Source of the DNA: Phocoenobacter atlanticus
GTDB taxonomy: Bacteria; Pseudomonadota; Gammaproteobacteria; Enterobacterales; Pasteurellaceae
Length of the DNA: 64,000 nucleotides
Reading direction: 5' to 3' (one strand)
Assembly: GCF_030764225.1 (NCBI RefSeq)
Contig: NZ_JASAXH010000014.1
Shown: piece by piece, positions 17,295 through 25,029 of the stretch
How positions within the stretch are numbered: the first letter of the stretch is position 1
How the letters are laid out: each line of letters starts with the position of its first letter
Notes under the pieces: model-generated
The model's database searches: none
What the model saw: only the letters and a program-made list of their open reading frames with translations
What the model was told of the DNA's origin: nothing
Position numbers and translations under genes: made by a program

Positions 17295-18755
17295 TTAAAT
17301 CTCTTGTAACCATTTTTGATAGCTTTCACTATTTTGTGACGGATAAATACGTTGTTTATTTGGTTGCATTTGTTGTTGAGCTTGTTCGACATTTTCAAAC
17401 ACACCCACACCGGCAAAGGTAAACATTGCTGCCCCTAACACGGTGCTTTCTGCAACATCAACAATATCTAATGGCAACCCTAAAACATCGGCACGGATTT
17501 GATTCCATAATCGATTTTTAGAACCACCACCCACACAAATTAAACTTTCTGCTTCAAAGTGGCTGACTTTTTGTAATACTTCTAGACCATTTTTAAGTTG
17601 TAATGCCATATATTCCAACGCTGCACGATAAATCTGTCCACGTTGATTGTGCATTGATAAGCCAGTAATTCCACCTAAGCCCACAGGTTTATCTGTTGCC
17701 GCGAACGTGCCTGTAAAGCGAATACCATTTGAACCCACCGCGACTTTTTCGCCTTCGCCGATCATTGTTGGATAATATTTATCTGTTCCCACCACATCAG
17801 CAAAGAAGAGCTTACCGATCCATTCCATCACGCCAGATCCAACCCATTGCACAGCAGGGTTAAAGCAACGATCTTGTGCGTCAAATTCAGTGGTTAAACC
17901 TTGTGGCACAAATTCAATATGTGGCTCGGCTTTTTCGGTTCTTGCCATTAAAATTTCCCACGTACCAGAACTTAATACAGGCTGATTTAAACCTGCACCT
18001 GAACCAAATACCGCAAATTGCGTATCGTGTCCGCAAGAGATAACAGGCACTTCATTTAAACCAAATTTTTGAGCTAACTCTTTTGATAATATGCCGATTT
18101 TATCGCCAGCATTGACCATTGTTGGAAAATGAGTTTTGGTTAAACCTAAAACGGATAACACCTCACTATCCCAATCATTGCTTTCAAGATTAGTCATCAT
18201 TGATGTACCCGCCATTGTGCGGTCAGTGGTAAATTTACCCGTTAAACGTTGGCTAAGCATTGAAGAAATAAACACCCATTTATCCATTTTTTGGAATACA
18301 TCAGGTTTATTTTCTTTAAGCCATAATAATTTGAAAAGGGTATTAAAGCTGTATTGACCGATACCATTACGTTGATATAACTGCTCAACATTTAAGTATT
18401 TATCAAGGTTTGCCATCACAGGTAAGGTGCGTGGACATTTCCACGAAATAATCGGATAAAGTTGTTTGCCCTCTTTATCAAAAGGTGCACCGTCCACCCC
18501 AAAAGTAGTGACAGCAATCCCTTTAATATCCGATAAAGCGGTGTGATTTTTTTGTAAATTTGCAATTGTTTGTTCAGCACAAGTTTCTAACTTTTGCCAA
18601 ATTTCTGCGAAATCCCAAATATGATATTGTGGGTTTTCAGGATCTGGTTGAGTGTTGTTTGCAATGTGATGAGAAGCCACAATTTTGCCTTTTTCATCAA
18701 TCGCAATTGTGCGTAAATTAGTCGCGCCACAGTCAAAAATGAGTGCAATAGACAT
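17295..18755 (-). CDS. fucK: L-fuculokinase FucK
   Basis: FucK is a FGGY-family kinase that phosphorylates L-fuculose at O1. The protein is 486 aa (E. coli 482). The N-terminal phosphate loop reads DCGATNLRTIAID, the hinge Asp lies in SCGHDTQFAVFG, and the C-terminal ATP-site motif is GGGSKNRLWNQIRADVLG. The start ATG has a strong GGGGAGG site. It lies 100 bp after fucI, with a 10-bp hairpin in the gap. Confidence 0.95.
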   Translation of the reverse strand: MSIALIFDCGATNLRTIAIDEKGKIVASHHIANNTQPDPENPQYHIWDFAEIWQKLETCAEQTIANLQKNHTALSDIKGIAVTTFGVDGAPFDKEGKQLYPIISWKCPRTLPVMANLDKYLNVEQLYQRNGIGQYSFNTLFKLLWLKENKPDVFQKMDKWVFISSMLSQRLTGKFTTDRTMAGTSMMTNLESNDWDSEVLSVLGLTKTHFPTMVNAGDKIGILSKELAQKFGLNEVPVISCGHDTQFAVFGSGAGLNQPVLSSGTWEILMARTEKAEPHIEFVPQGLTTEFDAQDRCFNPAVQWVGSGVMEWIGKLFFADVVGTDKYYPTMIGEGEKVAVGSNGIRFTGTFAATDKPVGLGGITGLSMHNQRGQIYRAALEYMALQLKNGLEVLQKVSHFEAESLICVGGGSKNRLWNQIRADVLGLPLDIVDVAESTVLGAAMFTFAGVGVFENVEQAQQQMQPNKQRIYPSQNSESYQKWLQEI

Positions 18756-18799
18756 TCACGCCTCCCCTTTTAATAGAATTAAAATAAGATTTGAGTTGT

Positions 18800-18828
18800 A
18801 GTGCGACTAATCAATCACTAGTCGCACT
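18800..18828 (-). other. intercistronic hairpin between fucI and fucK
   Basis: AGTGCGACTA (18800-18809) and TAGTCGCACT (18819-18828) form a perfect 10-bp stem with a 9-nt loop and no T-run on the minus strand. It looks like an mRNA 3'-end protection or processing stem at the end of fucI, not a terminator. Confidence 0.55.
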
Positions 18829-18855
18829 TTGATTGTTACTGATTATTTATGCTTT

Positions 18856-20622
18856 CTATTTATATAATGCACCGAAGTTTGCACAAGCACGATAATCTTG
18901 ACCTTCTTTATCTTGACCGAATGCACTCCATGCACTTGGACGGAAGATGTCTTTCTCATCAACGTTGTGCATACAAACTGGAATACGTAGCATTGATGCA
19001 AGGGTAATTAAATCTGCACCAACGTGTCCGTAAGTTGCCACACAGTGGTTTGCACCCCAGTTCGCCATTACAGAATACACATCAGTGAATGCCCCTTTAC
19101 CTGTTAAGCGTGGTGTAAACCAAGTTGTTGGCCACGTTTCATTGGTACGTTTATTCAAGATATCGTGTACGTGTTCTGGTAAATCAACAGACCAACCTTC
19201 TGCAATTTGTAACACAGGACCGATACCTTTAACAATATTGATACGGTGCATAGTGAAAGGCATTCCACCTTTGGTTAAGTATTGAGATGAGTAACCGCCC
19301 CCACGGAAGTATTCGTGAACCGCTGGACACCATTTGGTATTTTCATAACAACGTTTAGCATCTTCTTCAGTCACTTCCCAGAATGGTTTGATTACTGGTT
19401 TTCCGTCTTTATCTGTGTGTTGTCCTGTTCCGTCCAAAGTTGCAGAACCTGAGTTTACTAAATGGATAAAGCCCACTTCTGGTTTAAAGCCGGTTGCTTT
19501 TTCGACTGATTCAGGCGACCAGTAAGTACGCACGTCAGCAAAAATTTGAGCTTGACCTGTTAAGCCATTACCCAACAACATTCCCACACCATTTAAGCTA
19601 TCATTTTCTGTGGCAAGCAGATGTGGCGGACGTAAACCATTCCAGTCATAAGTCGTATTTAATACCGCTTCCATAAAGTCGCCGTTTGGAAGATGATCTG
19701 TCCAGTGACGTTGACCTTGGAAACCTGCTAACACGGCATTATGTCCTAATGCTTCTTCACCGAAGTTTAAGTCTGCTAAACGTGGATTACCTGCCATTAA
19801 ATCACGCACAATAATTGTCATTTTAACCACTGTTGCCCAAAGTTCTTCACGTTCTTCAGGGGTACGTTGATTTTCAGGTGCGTTTACATCAATACCTTCT
19901 GGGCAATTTTCTTTTACCCATTTGAAGGCTAATTCAAATTCTTCTTTATCATAAATTTCACGATCGAGGCGGCGTTTGATTTCGGTCATATCCACATATT
20001 CATTACGCATACCTAAATATTCTTGGAAGAATGGTTGATTTACGATAGAACCTGCGATACCCATTGAAACCGCACCGATTGATAAGTAAGATTTACCACG
20101 AATGCTTGCAACAGTTAATGCAGCACGAGCAAAGCGTAATAATTTTTCTTCAACATCTGCTGGGATTGATGTGTCGTCTGCTTCGCAAACTTCTGTTCCA
20201 TAAATAGAGAATGCTGGTAAGCCCATTTGGTTATGCCCAGCAAGAGACGCCGCTAAATAAACTGCCCCTGGACGTTCAGTACCATTGAAACCCCAAATCG
20301 CTTTTGGAAGGTGTGGATCCATATCAATGGTTTCAGAACCATAGCACCAACAAGGTGTAACCGTAATCGTTGCACCCACATTTTCACGTTTAAATTTCTC
20401 AGCACAAGCTGCGGCTTCGGTTACCCCACCAATACAAGTATCAGCGATCACACATTCTACTTTCTCGCCAGTTGTGTGATAAATTTTGCTCTCTAATAAT
20501 TGTTTAACCGATTTCGCCATATTCATTGTTTGATCTTCAAGGGATTCACGTACTCCCATACGACGACCATCAATAGTTGGACGGATACCAATTTTTGGTA
20601 ATGCAGATTTGTATGTTTTCAT
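18856..20622 (-). CDS. fucI: L-fucose isomerase FucI
   Basis: FucI isomerises L-fucose to L-fuculose with Mn2+, the first step of the pathway. The protein is 588 aa (E. coli 591) and keeps the family layout. It opens LPKIGIRPTIDGRRMGVRESLE. The central LLATENDSLNGVGML carries the metal-binding acidic residue, and the C-terminal YGHVGADLITLASML carries the metal His. GAGGAAGAATAAAA precedes the ATG. It is the first structural gene, separated from fucR by a 195-bp control region with a terminator and a CRP site. Confidence 0.96.
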   Translation of the reverse strand: MKTYKSALPKIGIRPTIDGRRMGVRESLEDQTMNMAKSVKQLLESKIYHTTGEKVECVIADTCIGGVTEAAACAEKFKRENVGATITVTPCWCYGSETIDMDPHLPKAIWGFNGTERPGAVYLAASLAGHNQMGLPAFSIYGTEVCEADDTSIPADVEEKLLRFARAALTVASIRGKSYLSIGAVSMGIAGSIVNQPFFQEYLGMRNEYVDMTEIKRRLDREIYDKEEFELAFKWVKENCPEGIDVNAPENQRTPEEREELWATVVKMTIIVRDLMAGNPRLADLNFGEEALGHNAVLAGFQGQRHWTDHLPNGDFMEAVLNTTYDWNGLRPPHLLATENDSLNGVGMLLGNGLTGQAQIFADVRTYWSPESVEKATGFKPEVGFIHLVNSGSATLDGTGQHTDKDGKPVIKPFWEVTEEDAKRCYENTKWCPAVHEYFRGGGYSSQYLTKGGMPFTMHRINIVKGIGPVLQIAEGWSVDLPEHVHDILNKRTNETWPTTWFTPRLTGKGAFTDVYSVMANWGANHCVATYGHVGADLITLASMLRIPVCMHNVDEKDIFRPSAWSAFGQDKEGQDYRACANFGALYK

Positions 20623-20730
20623 TTTTATTCTTCCTCTTTTTTTGATTAAGAAAAATACTTACTTTCTGAAAGTTATTTTCAAACAAAAAAAAGAAAAAGA
20701 ATAATAATTTTATAATTTTGATGTTGGTTT

Positions 20731-20746
20731 TGTGATATGACTCACA
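20731..20746 (-). promoter_or_regulatory. CRP site upstream of fucI
   Basis: TGTGA-tatgac-TCACA is a perfect pair of CRP half-sites, flanked by TTT and AAA. TATTAT and TATAAA boxes on the minus strand at 20701-20714 place the site roughly 35-45 bp upstream of a plausible start. That spacing is close to class II CRP activation, consistent with catabolite control of fucIKUA. Confidence 0.75.
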
Positions 20747-20790
20747 AAAAATGCTGTTTTTGAAAGCTAAAAATGAATATTTTTTGACTG

Positions 20791-20823
20791 AAAATGACCG
20801 ATTTATGGAAAGTCGGTCATTTT
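20791..20823 (-). terminator. terminator at the end of fucR
   Basis: AAAATGACCGA (20791-20801) and TCGGTCATTTT (20813-20823) form a perfect 11-bp stem that includes the fucR stop codon. On the minus strand it ends in CATTTTC. It separates the regulator transcript from the fucI promoter. Confidence 0.7.
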
Positions 20824-21566
20824 ATTAAAGAAACATTGTGGGTTTTGCAACATTCATATAAATGATTATCAACACCTTCTGTGGTAAAAAGCATATCAAT
20901 TTGAGAAAAATCTGAAAGTTGAATTAAATTGGTTTTTTGATATTTTGAATCATCTGCGAGTAAAAAAACTTGCTTAGAGACATTCATTAATTTCTGTTTT
21001 ACCGACGCATTGAGTTCATTGGATTCCCAAATTTTTCCTTCACTATCAAAGCCTACACAAGAAATAAAGCTAATATCAATATGTAAACGTGACAATAAAT
21101 GTTCCGATAATGGTCCGTAAAATGCATTATATTTACTTGAATAAACGCCACCTGTTGCGATGGTTTTAACATTTGGCTTGTTCACTAAAGCTGTCATATT
21201 ATGCATTGAGTTTGTTACAACGGTACAAGGGATATCTGGCATTAACTGGGAAAAATGCCAACTTGAAGAGCTTGCATCCAACCCAATAACCATATCTTCA
21301 AATAAATATTCCATTGCATTTTGTGCAATAATTTTCTTTTTATCTAGGTTATAACGCTGTCTTGTTTGAAAAGAGTTGCCTGCATCTTTCACTTTTTTAT
21401 TGATCGCTCCGCCGTGTACTCGATACAGTAGTCCTTTTTTTTCTAAAGCCGTTAAATCACGGCGAATGGTTTCTACAGAAACACCGTATTCTTTGGCTAA
21501 ATTAATAACCTCAACTTTTCCAAGTCGGTTTACGTCTTCTAATATAAGATCTATTCGTTTTGTCAT
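20817..21566 (-). CDS. fucR: DeoR-family regulator of fucose catabolism (FucR)
   Basis: The protein is a 249-aa DeoR-family regulator. The helix-turn-helix reads LAKEYGVSVETIRRDLTALE (about residues 22-41), followed by the wing LLYRVHGGAI. The effector domain carries GLDASSSS, FISCVGFDS and LADDSKYQK. Its position just upstream of fucI supports regulation of the fuc genes, and fuculose-1-phosphate is the usual inducer. No Shine-Dalgarno sequence is visible before the ATG; a 13-bp hairpin (21582-21615) lies in the leader. Confidence 0.85.
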   Translation of the reverse strand: MTKRIDLILEDVNRLGKVEVINLAKEYGVSVETIRRDLTALEKKGLLYRVHGGAINKKVKDAGNSFQTRQRYNLDKKKIIAQNAMEYLFEDMVIGLDASSSSWHFSQLMPDIPCTVVTNSMHNMTALVNKPNVKTIATGGVYSSKYNAFYGPLSEHLLSRLHIDISFISCVGFDSEGKIWESNELNASVKQKLMNVSKQVFLLADDSKYQKTNLIQLSDFSQIDMLFTTEGVDNHLYECCKTHNVSLIK

Positions 21567-21581
21567 TTTGTGAATAATATA

Positions 21582-21615
21582 AAGAGAACATAATTGCCTA
21601 TTATTATGTTCTCTT
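21582..21615 (-). other. 13-bp perfect hairpin between map and fucR
   Basis: AAGAGAACATAAT (21582-21594) and ATTATGTTCTCTT (21603-21615) are perfect arms around an 8-nt loop. There is no T-run. It could end the map transcript, be a regulator-binding palindrome, or structure the fucR leader, which lacks a ribosome site. Confidence 0.55.
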
Positions 21616-21699
21616 AATGTTTAAATAACAACCATTTTTAATTATATTAAAAAAAATTTACAAATTTTTATTAATATCTTACCGCTATAAAATTAAAAA

Positions 21700-22500
21700 T
21701 TAACTATTGATCATTATTCGTGAGATTTTATCTAATTCTTCATCACGAATTGTCATTACTTCACAGCCGTTTTTAGTGACGACAATTTGGTGTTCATATT
21801 GTGCCGAATGACTGCGATCTTTCGTTTTTACCGTCCAGCCGTCTTTCATTAAACGTAGTTCTTTTTTACCTGCATTGATCATCGGTTCAATAGTAAACAC
21901 CATTCCTTCTTGTAAAATCACACCACCATCGTCACCATAATAGTGTAAAACTTGTGGGTCACAATGGAATTCTACACCAATACCGTGCCCACAATATTCA
22001 CGTACAACGGAAAAACCTTCTTTCTCTACATAAGTTTGGATTACTTTACCAATTTGATTTAAACGTATACCGGGTTTAACAATACGAATTGCTTTATATA
22101 AAGATTCTTGGGTTACTTCACAAAGACGCTTACTTTTCAGTGTTGGTTCACCAACAAAGTACATTTTTGAGTTATCACCAAAATAACCATCTTTAATTAC
22201 GGTTACATCAATATTGACAATATCGCCTTTTTTCAATTTTTTATCATCACTTGGGATACCATGACAAATGACTTCGTTAATTGAAATACATACTGATTTT
22301 GGAAATCCGTGATAATTTAGGCACGCTGGAATTGCTTTTTGTTCATTTACAATATAATCGTGACAAATACGATCAAGTTCACCAGTGCTAATACCTTCTT
22401 TTACATAGGGTTCGATCATTACTAAAATATCAGAGGCGAGTTTACACGCGATACGTAATTTTTCAATTTCTGCTGCTGTTCTAATTGGAATATTGTTCAT
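21700..22500 (-). CDS. map: Methionine aminopeptidase, type I
   Basis: This metalloprotease removes the initiator methionine from new proteins. The protein is 266 aa (E. coli 264). Residues match the E. coli enzyme with an offset of one: His80, and metal ligands Asp98, Asp109, His172 (in YCGHGIGVEFH), Glu205 and Glu236. AAGGTAAATTTA precedes the ATG. It lies 13 bp after a PuuB-like gene, an unusual partner. It may be the housekeeping copy or a second map. Confidence 0.93.
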   Translation of the reverse strand: MNNIPIRTAAEIEKLRIACKLASDILVMIEPYVKEGISTGELDRICHDYIVNEQKAIPACLNYHGFPKSVCISINEVICHGIPSDDKKLKKGDIVNIDVTVIKDGYFGDNSKMYFVGEPTLKSKRLCEVTQESLYKAIRIVKPGIRLNQIGKVIQTYVEKEGFSVVREYCGHGIGVEFHCDPQVLHYYGDDGGVILQEGMVFTIEPMINAGKKELRLMKDGWTVKTKDRSHSAQYEHQIVVTKNGCEVMTIRDEELDKISRIMINS

Positions 22501-22513
22501 TAAATTTACCTTT

Positions 22514-23809
22514 TTAACAGAATTTATCTAAGAAACGATAATAACGCATACCAACATATAACGCTGCTTTTTTGACTAACTTTCCCCCCCAAAGACTTGG
22601 GACATTTAATTGTTCAAAAATAGCTAATCTTTCATCATTTCCACAAATTGCTTCACTGATAATTCTACCTGCTAATCCTGTTAATGCAACACCGTGTCCT
22701 GAAAAACCTTGTGCAAAATATAAATTAGGCTGAATTCGACCAAAATGTGGGGCTGAATTCAGCGTCATATCAATAGGTCCTCCCCAACCATAATCAATTT
22801 TTACACTTTCAAGATGTGGAAATACGTTGAGCATATTTTTTCGCATTTTTGCGATCATATCCGTATTATTACTAGAATCACTACCAAATAATAAGCGATT
22901 ATCCGCACTTAATCGGTAATAATTTAATAAATAATTACTGTCACATACAGACATTCCATTATTGATTATATTATCTGCAACTTTTTGTTCTAAAGGTTCT
23001 GTGGCAATAATAAAACTTTCTACGGGTAAAATTTTATTGGCAATACCAAAATGGATTTTATCGGATAATCCAGAAATATAGGCATTGGTTGCAAGAACAA
23101 CATCTTGAGCGATAACGGTGGCTTTCTCTGTTTTTACTGTTATTTTACTTGTTGTAACATCAAGAGCGATTACGGGTGAATGTTCATAAATTTGTACACC
23201 TAAATCTTGGCAGGCTTTTGCTAAACCTAAGCAGTAATTAAGAGGATGTAAATGTCCTGAAAGACTGTCGTACAAAGCACCGTGATAAATATCACTGTTC
23301 AAATGTTGTTGTAACTGTTGTTTATCCCAAATTTGGGAATATTTATAGTCAAAAATGTCTCGAACTATTTTTCTTGAAAGTTCAAGCTCTTCCATTCGGC
23401 GTTCATTTAATGCTAAGGTTGCGTAGCCTTGTTGCCAATCACATTGAATATTATATTTTTTTATTCTTTCTTGGATAATATCTAATGCTTCAAGGGACAT
23501 ATCCCAAATTTTGCGGGTTTTTTCTAAACCGAGTTCTCGAATATAAGACTCTACACCTTCTTCAAAACCATTAATGGCTTGACCACCACTACGACCAGAT
23601 GCACCAAAGCCCACTCTTGCACCATCGAGTACAATCACGCTTTTACCTTGTTCTGCAAGTTCTAATGCTGTTGATAAACCAGTGAAACCTGCACCAATAA
23701 TACATACATCAGCGGTTTGATTTTGAGATAAATGTGTAAATTTAAATTGAATATTTGCCGTATCAGAATAATACGTTTTTTTATGTTCTTGATATGCGAA
23801 ATTAAGCAT
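22514..23809 (-). CDS. FAD-dependent amine oxidase, gamma-glutamylputrescine oxidase (PuuB) family
   Basis: The protein is 431 aa and aligns along its length with E. coli PuuB (426 aa), an FAD enzyme oxidising gamma-glutamylputrescine in putrescine breakdown. The dinucleotide fold reads DVCIIGAGFTGLSTALELAE, followed by ARVGFGASGRSGGQ. Shared downstream patches are SGHLHPLNYCLGLAKA, NYLLNYYRLSADNRLLFG and FAQGFSGHGVALTGLAGR. No other puu genes are nearby, so the substrate may differ. It precedes map and follows the tRNA cluster; its ribosome site is weak. Confidence 0.8.
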   Translation of the reverse strand: MLNFAYQEHKKTYYSDTANIQFKFTHLSQNQTADVCIIGAGFTGLSTALELAEQGKSVIVLDGARVGFGASGRSGGQAINGFEEGVESYIRELGLEKTRKIWDMSLEALDIIQERIKKYNIQCDWQQGYATLALNERRMEELELSRKIVRDIFDYKYSQIWDKQQLQQHLNSDIYHGALYDSLSGHLHPLNYCLGLAKACQDLGVQIYEHSPVIALDVTTSKITVKTEKATVIAQDVVLATNAYISGLSDKIHFGIANKILPVESFIIATEPLEQKVADNIINNGMSVCDSNYLLNYYRLSADNRLLFGSDSSNNTDMIAKMRKNMLNVFPHLESVKIDYGWGGPIDMTLNSAPHFGRIQPNLYFAQGFSGHGVALTGLAGRIISEAICGNDERLAIFEQLNVPSLWGGKLVKKAALYVGMRYYRFLDKFC

Positions 23810-23855
23810 AAAAAATCACTTTTTTGTTAAGAATAAGAATTGAGAGTTGAAAAAA

Positions 23856-23932
23856 TGGCGCACCCAAGAGGAGTCGAACCTCTAACCGCTCGGTTCGTAG
23901 CCGAGTACTCTATCCAATTGAGCTATGGGTGC
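23856..23932 (-). tRNA. tRNA-Arg (anticodon ACG), copy 2
   Basis: The 77-nt cloverleaf includes an encoded CCA. Acceptor arms GCACCCA/TGGGTGC pair perfectly. The anticodon stem CTCGG/CCGAG holds loop CTACGAA, giving ACG, and the T-loop is GTTCGACTC. The sequence is identical to the copy at 23972-24048. Confidence 0.97.
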
Positions 23933-23971
23933 GTTTTGATATTACAAACAGTTTTCAATATATAAATAAAA

Positions 23972-24048
23972 TGGCGCACCCAAGAGGAGTCGAACCTCTA
24001 ACCGCTCGGTTCGTAGCCGAGTACTCTATCCAATTGAGCTATGGGTGC
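23972..24048 (-). tRNA. tRNA-Arg (anticodon ACG), copy 1
   Basis: The 77-nt cloverleaf with encoded CCA is identical to the neighbouring copy 39 bp away. The ACG anticodon, normally modified to ICG, reads CGU/CGC/CGA codons. Confidence 0.97.
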
Positions 24049-24066
24049 GTATTTCAAATTACAAAA

Positions 24067-24159
24067 TGGCGGTGAGAGAGGGATTCGAACCCTCGATGGA
24101 GTTTTTGACCCCATACTCCCTTAGCAGGGGAGCGCCTTCAGCCGCTCGGCCATCTCACC
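24067..24159 (-). tRNA. tRNA-Ser (anticodon GCT)
   Basis: This 93-nt class II tRNA has a long variable arm and an encoded CCA. The acceptor GGTGAGA pairs with TCTCACC. The anticodon stem CTCCC/GGGAG holds loop CTGCTAA, giving GCT, which reads AGC/AGU. It is the first gene of the tRNA unit behind a strong promoter. Confidence 0.97.
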
Positions 24160-24176
24160 ACGGTTTGTGGGCGGAG

Positions 24177-24204
24177 ATAATACTAGAATCTTAAAATAAG
24201 TCAA
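24177..24204 (-). promoter_or_regulatory. tRNA operon promoter
   Basis: On the minus strand TTGACT (24204-24199), a 16-bp spacer and TATTAT (24182-24177) are followed by CTCCGCCC, a GC-rich discriminator of the stringent-control type, just upstream of tRNA-Ser. Confidence 0.75.
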
Positions 24205-24255
24205 ATGCTTTTTAGATGATTTATTTTTAGTTGATTGATTACTAAGCAAAATTAA

Positions 24256-25029
24256 TCATCGTTCTATTATTGCCATTAATTTTGTTATGAAATTGGCTGG
24301 ATTTTCCCAATGGCAATTATGACCAGCATTTTCAATTAGTTGATAATTGAGTTTATATTGTTCTGCTTGTGTTTTAAATTTGTGATCTCGTTCACCAATA
24401 AAAAAATAGATATTTGAAGAGCTGTTAACTTCATTTAGTAAAAATTTTTGTTTAGCAAGACTGGTTGCTTTTAACATTTTTGCTATTTGATGACCGCTAT
24501 TTTGTTTACGTTTTTCGATTAATTCACTTTTTTTTGCAAAATTTAGATCAGAAAATACCGCTTGTTGATACCAATCTTGTAAAACATTTTCAATTTTTTC
24601 ATTTTCAAAACGTTCAGCCCAATGTAAATCATTTTGCCAACGTTGTTGTTTTTTTTGTTCAGTAGGCAAGCCTATATTTGCACCTTCAATAATGGTTCCA
24701 AGTAAGTAGGGATTATTGTTGGATAAGTGATAATGTAATGCAATTCGTCCTCCTAGTGAATATCCCACGAGCCAAAAGGGTTGATGAATTTGAGATTGTA
24801 AACATTGATCAATTTTTTGACAAACTTCATCAAAATTACTGCAAGATATACTTTCACTTTCTCCGTGAAAAGGAAGATCAATAGTAAGCGGTATGATTTG
24901 TGGAAAATTTTGCAAATTTTTTAATACATTTTCCCAATCTTGTTGAGATCCAAGTAATCCGTGTAAAAATACGACAGGAATACTTGAACTGCAGTGGTTT
25001 AAATTATTATGCCATTTAAATGCTAACAT
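24256..25029 (-). CDS. menH: 2-succinyl-6-hydroxy-2,4-cyclohexadiene-1-carboxylate synthase MenH
   Basis: MenH is an alpha/beta-hydrolase fold enzyme that eliminates pyruvate from SEPHCHC in menaquinone synthesis. The protein is 257 aa. It shows VFLHGLLGSQQDW (oxyanion region), the nucleophile elbow GYSLGGRIALHY with its Ser, and the catalytic His in ENAGHNCHWENP. Its start overlaps the menD stop as TAATG, so the two are coupled, as in other gammaproteobacteria. menC, menB and menE are not in this window. Confidence 0.92.
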   Translation of the reverse strand: MLAFKWHNNLNHCSSSIPVVFLHGLLGSQQDWENVLKNLQNFPQIIPLTIDLPFHGESESISCSNFDEVCQKIDQCLQSQIHQPFWLVGYSLGGRIALHYHLSNNNPYLLGTIIEGANIGLPTEQKKQQRWQNDLHWAERFENEKIENVLQDWYQQAVFSDLNFAKKSELIEKRKQNSGHQIAKMLKATSLAKQKFLLNEVNSSSNIYFFIGERDHKFKTQAEQYKLNYQLIENAGHNCHWENPANFITKLMAIIER

